A DNA stretch of 64,000 bases from Zanthoxylum bungeanum (Eukaryota; Streptophyta; Magnoliopsida; Sapindales; Rutaceae): NCBI GenBank assembly GCA_019454045.1, contig SKCR01007823.1:1364001-1428000 (forward strand). Direction: 5' to 3'. The notes beneath the pieces are model-generated. The model had not been told where the DNA came from, searched no databases, and worked only from the letters and a program-made list of their open reading frames with translations. A program made the position numbers and the translations under genes. Of the stretch, positions 58,438-64,000 are shown piece by piece (the stretch's first letter is position 1; each line of letters opens with the position of its first letter).

Positions 58438-59217
58438 CTAGAATAAATATCCCTTCATATTTGAAGGATATCCAACAAACCTAAAATTCTGCCCTCGAGG
58501 TAAAAACTTATCTTGCTGTGCCATCCTGACATAAGCAGGACACCCCCAAATCTTAATATAACTAAGATTTGGTTTCCTACCGGTCCATATCTCATACGGA
58601 GTCGTAGGAACAGCCTTGGAAGGAACCTTGTTCAAAAGATGTGCGGCAGTTAAAAGAGCATAACCCCATAAGTAATAGGGTAAATCTGTATAACTCAACA
58701 TCGATCGGACCATATCTAATAAAGTCCGATTTCTCCTCTCCGACACGCCATTATATTGCGGAGTACCGGGAGGAGTTTATTGAGCGAGAATCCTATTCTC
58801 CTTTAAATAATCAGTGAACTCTCCACTCATATATTCACCGTCTCGATCAGATCGAAGACATTTAATATATTGACCAGTTTGTTTCTCAACTTCATTTCAG
58901 AATTCTTTGAACTTTTCAAGGGTTTCTGATTTATGTCTCATCAAATAGACATAACCGTATCGTGACAGATCATCGGTAAATGTGACGAAGTAAGAAAATC
59001 CACTGTGAGCAGTTTGACTTAAGGGACCCGATACATCAGAATGTACGAGTTCCAATAAGTCAAAGGCTCGGTGTCCAACACTTGAAAATAGGGCTTTGGT
59101 CATTTTAACCCGAATATAAGATTCGCAAGTTTGATAAGGTTCAATGGTGAGATCATGTATCAAAGCATTCTTAACCAATTGGGTTAAGCGTTTCACGCAT
59201 ATATGACCTAACCTCAT
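58438..59217 (-). pseudogene. pol: D integrase, broken
   Basis: Two frames. 58897-59217: pre-integrase zinc region (MRLGHICVKRL, PYQTCESY; the second Cys of the usual CxxC is Tyr) and the core start LVHSDVSGPL with the first catalytic Asp. 58438-58746: SERRNRTLLDMVRSML with the catalytic Glu, then PYYLWGYALLTAAHLLNKVPSK and PYEIWTGRKP. About 150 bp between them (58747-58896) contain the second Asp region with stops. It would insert cDNA into chromosomes; this copy cannot be made whole as read. Confidence 0.9.
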
Positions 59218-59220
59218 GTG

Positions 59221-59811
59221 CTAGAGTTTAGTATTATTTATGTTAGATTGTTTACGTTTATTTATTTCAGTATTAAAGATATATTGTGAGGTGTGCAATA
59301 TGTAATGACCATGCTCGTTTAGACAACAAAGGATCTGAATATTACTACTATCATATAAATACAAATAACGATTCTTAATATTTACATTATAACCTTCAGT
59401 ATCTAATACAAAAAGGGACATAATATTCGCCACACATCCTGGCACAAAATAGCACTCATGTAACAAAAGTCTCCCACTAGGTAAGGGAATCTCACATATG
59501 CCCACTGCAACTGCATCCAGAGAGTTGCCACTCCCGAATTGCAACTGCATCTCCCCAGATTTCAACCGTCTACTTCCCGTCAGCACCTGCAATGTATTGC
59601 AAATGTGAATAGGACAAGCAGAATCCAAAATCCAATCAGATGTCATAGCTTCACAAGCCAAAGAGATACCAATAATAGGAAAAATAAAAGTACCTGAAGT
59701 CGATGCTCTTTCCTTCCTGAGTTGCGCAAGATAGTCCGGGCAATTACGTTTCCAGTGCCCGAATTTCTGGCATTGGTGGCACTTGTCTTCAGAAGCTTTA
59801 TTGGGCTTCAC
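59221..59811 (-). pseudogene. gag-pro: D gag zinc knuckle and protease
   Basis: Zinc knuckle CHQCQKFGHWKRNC (CX2CX4HX4C, residues about 11-24), which binds the element RNA. The protease WILDSACPIHICN near residue 59 has the catalytic Asp in the DSA form, whereas DSG is usual in copia. The C-terminal VPGCVANIMSLFVLD fits the end of protease. Confidence 0.85.
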
Positions 59812-59951
59812 CGTCTTACCCTACGGAGGAATATTGAAACCCTTCTTCTTCTTTCCTTTAGACTTCTTCCCCTTCGACTTGGATTGGGAAGAAGCGGAAA
59901 GTGAAGTGGGTTTCAGAAGGCGAGTCGGAACTCCATTCCTTAAATCTTCCT

Positions 59952-60308
59952 CTACAGTGAGAAGCATACATACAACTCACGGTAAGAACAGTGAATCCCA
60001 TTCATGTTGAAGTATATGACGAACTGGCGATATGAATCCGGGAGTGAACCGAGAATGACACTACAACCAAGAGTCTCATTGAGAGGGATATCATGTCGCC
60101 TAAACTGATCGATCAAATCGATCAAGTGAAGCACATGCGGGCTCACAGCCTGCCCCTCATCAAGTTTAGAATGGAACAATTCCATCGAAACTTTATGAAC
60201 AATGACATGTTCCTGGTTAATGAACGATTCACGAAGTTGTGTCATCATGCAATATGCATCGTGCATCTCCCAATAAGTATTCTTAAGCTCAGAAGAAAGA
60301 GAACTCAA
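59952..60308 (-). pseudogene. gag: D gag, UBN2-type, partial
   Basis: 118 codons with the gag pattern SELKNTYWEMHDAY, VSMELFHSKLDEGQAVSPHV and ILGSLPDSYRQFV. The N-terminal part is missing because F begins at 60344. A frame break follows before the zinc-knuckle part. Confidence 0.85.
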
Positions 60309-60343
60309 GATGAATGACTTAACCCTTAAATCATCATCCTTCC

Positions 60344-60991
60344 TGTATGGGCCAAATTTGGTCCAGGGGCAATTTCATCCTTTTACTCCAGGCCCAAGCT
60401 TCTACCTCAAAAGGAAGCCCCAATGTTTAAAGTGTATAGAGGCCTAGAGATTCATAAGCCCAAGCCCAAGCCCAGTGAGACGTCACGTGCTCAAAGCATA
60501 ATCGGGGCTCACCCTACTTCAATCCACATAACGCCCAGGCTCATAAATGTCATTCACAACCCATCCGTTCCAACCTACAACGCAGTAAAAGCTCCTCATA
60601 AAGTTGACTGTTACCATGATCCAAACGGACGATTAATCAAAAGAGGCACACGTTACTATAGCATGAATATATAAGGAACAAGGCTCCAAGAGGAAAGGGA
60701 ATTCAACTTCTAGCTTTCCTACTCATAACTTTGAGACATCCTCAAGCTCACCACACCTCCGACTGATCGCCCCCACGGCACCCTACTAAGTCCAAGGTAG
60801 TATCAAACCTTTGACTTCCCACATTCTAACTCCTTAGTACCTTCACTAACTTGCGCGTCAGAGTGCCCCCGGCACCCACCACACCGGTGGGCAGTACTCC
60901 CGCTCACTCTACATCTTGTTTTACAGGATCGCCAGTGCCCCATCCTCACGAAATCTCGACTGTAGATCTGGAGAGAAAATCAGCGTCTATA
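60344..60991 (+). repeat. F 5' LTR
   Basis: 648 bp, TGTATGGGCC to ...GCGTCTATA, followed at once by the primer site. The end reads TATA where TACA would mirror the start, a likely C-to-T change. TATA box at 60668-60676. Confidence 0.75.
60668..60676 (+). promoter_or_regulatory. TATA box of F
   Basis: TATATAAGG about 325 bp into the LTR. Confidence 0.6.
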
Positions 60992-60992
60992 A

Positions 60993-61009
60993 TTTGGCGC
61001 CCACCGTGG
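60993..61009 (+). other. Primer binding site of F
   Basis: TTTGGCGCCCACCGTGG, a frequent gypsy (Tat-like) primer site in plants. Confidence 0.85.
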
Positions 61010-64000
61010 TGCCCTAGCGGTTCATGGCAAGCAAATATCTCTCCATCTATGATCTTTCCAAACACACTCCTACCCGTTTGGCGTCGCGCAATGAGCAAGC
61101 ACCAAATCTCATGAACATTGGAGCATATTTCTAAATCTCAAGGCCCGAGGCTACGGGTCACCCCAACAATCCTGCCACAATAAACCACCATCAGATGACC
61201 GTTCACTAAACCACCAATGAAGAAATCATATTTCTCCAGCAGACCGATCACAACAAGATTCCTCTTCCACATGAAAGGAAGTACAAGAGTTTAAAAGAGC
61301 AATCTTCCTCAATCTACCTGGAGTCACACTACTAAAAAGGAAGAGTTGAGCCACGATAGTACCAGACTATGCAAAAAGGATCATTATCAACTTATCACTA
61401 CATATGAAGTTTTTCAAATTCATCAGACAATATGAATGAAACTCTATCCCCTTCGTACAACATGAAAGCGATGCCGTCTTCTTCAAACGTCATGAGAGGA
61501 TTGTCATCTCCTCTAGGATCAAGGAGAAGGATGTCCGAGTCGACTATACCCGAATGAAAACTTGTCGTAGGCATCCCGTTCGAATATTACCACTCTATGA
61601 GGCTTGACACTTGTCTAAGATTTCATTCGACATGAGATGGAAGAAGTTCTAGCTAGAATCTGAGACTCCACTCGACACATCGAGTGAGAAGTCTTAGCTA
61701 GAGGCTAAGGTTCTAGTCGGCGCGGCGTGAAGGAATGATCAGCTATTAGCTGAAGTTTGATTTGACACGGAGGAAATGATGAAGACCCGATTCATTATGG
61801 ATGCTCCAATTAACACTTATGAAGATTCAAAATAAGGTAAGTGTCCCGCTCGACACGGTAAGGATGTAGACTCAACTTATAGAGGATAATCAGAATGAAG
61901 ATCTGGCATGAGACAAATAAGCCACGAAGGCTTCCTTTTATACCACTCTCAATTTGGCGCCCCAAGTTCCCGCCTATAGATGCCTCAAAGTTCCAGTTCT
62001 CATTCACAGAGCCACATTCGACAAGGTGCGTTCAAAGGTATGTCATCAAATAGAAATGCCACTTCGACAAGGCAAAATTAAAGGTCAACCAGCGACTCTA
62101 CTTGTATCAAGGTCTGATATTGGGCAGAGATACCATTCAACACTATGCGAATTAAGAGCTGACACCAGTCATAGGTCCACTCGGCATGACAAATCGAAGA
62201 CGGTTGAATTTGCAAGTGCCTAGCGTTCATTCGACACTACATATTTATTGACGAACGAAGCCCGCCATGCGCTCCAAAATACCTCTTTAAAGAGCAACCA
62301 AGTGGCATACTCGCCAGAGTTACCAAACGGCACAGACCATTTATCTTGATCCCTTACAAAGGGAGAATGAGAGAATATCAGAATCAGACCACATGTCTTT
62401 CTCCTTAGAAGTATCATGGAACCTTTGTTGCGCACCACTATGAAATGATTATATAATATAACAAATCCACGAAGCATTTCGCCAAAGGACACTTCATACT
62501 ACTTTCTGACATGTGGCGTCTCAACTCAACTGGGCGTATGAGAAACAAACAATACTGAGGCAAAATACTTGGCGAAATTCCTCATATGAAGGCTCTATGT
62601 ACCACAAGACAGAATTCCATTCGACACGCTTCATACATATGGGATCACAATGGCCTTGGCCTCTCGGCCTTTTTCGCGTGGAGATTGCTTTGTTGGACAC
62701 TGAGTAGTCTGCGCCATCAACATAAACAGATCGTAGAGCCCATGTCATCATAACCAGAAGATACGACAGAGGTTGATGGAGCACATAAGTCGTGCTTGAG
62801 ACCACATGAGAACCCACTGAAAGTTGCCGACTTGATTGGTAAGGAGCATGTCGAGTCGACAGAGGTTGATGGAGTACATAAGTCGTGCTTGAGACCACAC
62901 GAGAACCCACTGAAAGTTGTCGAGTTGATTGGTAAGGAGCATGTCGACTTGACAGAGGTTGATGGAGTACATAAGTCGTGCTTGAGACCACACGAGAACC
63001 CACTGAAAGTTGCCGAGTTGATTGGTAAGGAGCATGTCGACTCGAAGGAGGTTGATGGAGTACATAAGTCGTGCTTGAGACCACACGAGAACCCACTGAA
63101 AGTTGCCGAGTTGATTGGTAAGGAGCATGTCGAGTCGACAAAGGTTGATGGATTCGGTTACATGGCTGCTAATCTCGGTATGGAAGTCAACAACCTAGCT
63201 CATTGTCAATGAAGAAAATGCTGTGAAGGAAATGCATTCAAAAAAGGAACGGATCTGGATTCCACCAAGCAAAGAAAAGACCCTCATCTGCCCAAGTGTA
63301 GAGAAGGAAACAACGGGTTGATCATCCAACATTATTTTTAAACAGGTATCATTATTCTCCTTTACATCTACCGTAGATAATATCCCCACCAAACGAGAAT
63401 ATTACAGAAATCAAGCCCAGCCGACACAATGAACATGTTCCTATGAAAAGAACCCCACTCAGCTCGGATGAAATGATATGGTCGATTGCCCGGAGTATAT
63501 GTTCTCCACTCGAGAATATGAGATGTTCTAAATTTAGGGGATCATCAGATGACAAGTATAAAGGGGAATTCAAATGGAGAAGTGGGCTCAAGTACATAGG
63601 TTTTCCAATTTTCTTTTAGTAAAAACATTAGAGCCACACAAGCATTGAAAAAAAAAATTAGTTTATGAAGTAGAATTGTTGACTTTAGAAAGCTATTTGA
63701 CCACGAAATAAGACTTTGAGAAGGAAGCAAATAGCTTGCATCGTGGGCCCTAAATGTTAGCATTGGGTTTGAAATTGTTATGGTAATTAAAAAGCCTGCA
63801 AAGTCACGTGAAGAAATAAAAAAATAGAACATGATAAACTGCCAAGCACACATGCCAAGCGGGCCCATACTCACACCATGCAAAGACTTTCCACGAGAAC
63901 ACAAAGAAGCCACACCATCCAGCCATGTAATCGTCTCATTCGACACAACACAAACGAAAGTTTAGCACGTGGCAGAGGTTCCATTTGACATGGATGAAGG
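61010..64000 (+). other. F internal region
   Basis: Mostly unreadable in all frames. The word (T/C)TCGACA(C/T) recurs, for example near 61625, 61671, 61761, 61849, 62016, 62064, 62231, 62612, 63938 and 63988, often followed by a purine-rich stretch. The tandem repeat at 62765 is the only long-frame part. Frames at 63195-63946 on the minus strand show no known domain. Confidence 0.5.
62765..63152. repeat. 93-bp tandem repeat, 4.2 copies
   Basis: Units start at 62765, 62858, 62951 and 63044 with GACAGAGGTTGATGGA (GAAGGAGG in the fourth), plus a partial unit at 63137. Period exactly 93 bp = 31 codons. A plus-strand frame (62796-63212) therefore repeats a 31-residue unit including RPHENPLKV and LIGKEHV, and two minus-strand frames (62521-63141, 62748-63128) are open too. 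Units differ at few positions. Whether any frame is translated is unknown; tandem repeats in non-coding parts of Tat-type elements are common. Confidence 0.9.

Larger units (their letters stand above)
54174..60343 (-). mobile_element. Element D: copia element, best preserved in the window
   Basis: Minus strand: gag, zinc knuckle, protease, integrase, RT, RNase H, polypurine tract and 3' LTR in standard copia order. The left part (5' LTR, primer site, gag start) is cut off by element F at 60344 and may lie beyond the window. Same LTR family as C1 and C2. Several stops and frame breaks make it non-autonomous now. Confidence 0.9.
60344..64000 (+). mobile_element. Element F: gypsy-type LTR element, left end only
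   Basis: LTR, primer site and about 3 kb of internal region, running off the window. No gag or pol domain was recognised, so F may be non-autonomous or its coding part may lie further right. Inserted in D's gag. Confidence 0.75.

Noticed and set aside
62521..63141. 206-codon minus-strand frame over the tandem repeat as a gene
   Set aside because: Three frames are open over the same 93-bp repeat, which is expected from a period divisible by three; no domain is recognisable.

Overview
This window looks like gene-free, repeat-rich nuclear DNA of a flowering plant, probably a eudicot. The basis is AT-rich sequence, several plant-type LTR retrotransposon lineages (Ty1/copia, and Ty3/gypsy of Athila, Tat/Ogre-like and Tekay/chromovirus type), and tRNA-iMet and GGCGCC-type primer binding sites. 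I saw no host protein gene, tRNA, rRNA or CRISPR array. The organism cannot be named from the sequence alone. Lineage names are pattern recognition, not database results. Letters A-O are my own labels.

Layout. Positions 1-~44000 are one nested stack. An old copia relic (L, 42978-~43960) was hit by copia element C1 (+ strand: 1-1560, 12187-13035, 39275-40486, 3' LTR 40487-42977). C1 carries two insertions. The first is C2, an antisense, 3'-truncated copy of its own family (1561-12186), whose LTR is split by the gypsy-type non-autonomous element A (5376-10855, TSD AAAAC). The second is J, a Tekay-like gypsy element (13036-39274). J's 5' LTR is split by copia element G (14581-31625, minus, TSD ggatg/ggacg). 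G's 3' LTR holds H, an Athila-like element (16280-21140, TSD GTATC), and its 5' LTR holds K, a solo LTR (28356-30789, TSD GTAGT). Thus L > C1 > J > G > H and K, with A in C2.

The right-hand part (44-64 kb) holds an Athila/Tat-like LTR relic (M), a ~122-bp satellite-like repeat (46.5-47.3 kb), Tekay-like LTR relics (N, O), a copia end (E), a better preserved but broken copia element (D, minus, 54174-60343), and the left end of a gypsy-type element (F, 60344 to window end) with a 93-bp tandem repeat.

Most notable signals: (1) J's LTR has a series of stem-loops whose stems differ from unit to unit but stay paired, around a near-constant loop containing the self-complementary TACGTA; (2) element A is integrated with a U3 end at both termini, its right end being an inverted LTR copy with a perfect TSD outside it; (3) the degenerate internal regions of C1, C2 and G are packed with small perfect hairpins, many with three-base loops, while the coding-like element D shows none of this; (4) H's LTR carries nine CACGTG boxes in 376 bp upstream of its TATA box; (5) several unrelated LTRs each carry their own array of CpG-rich palindromes.
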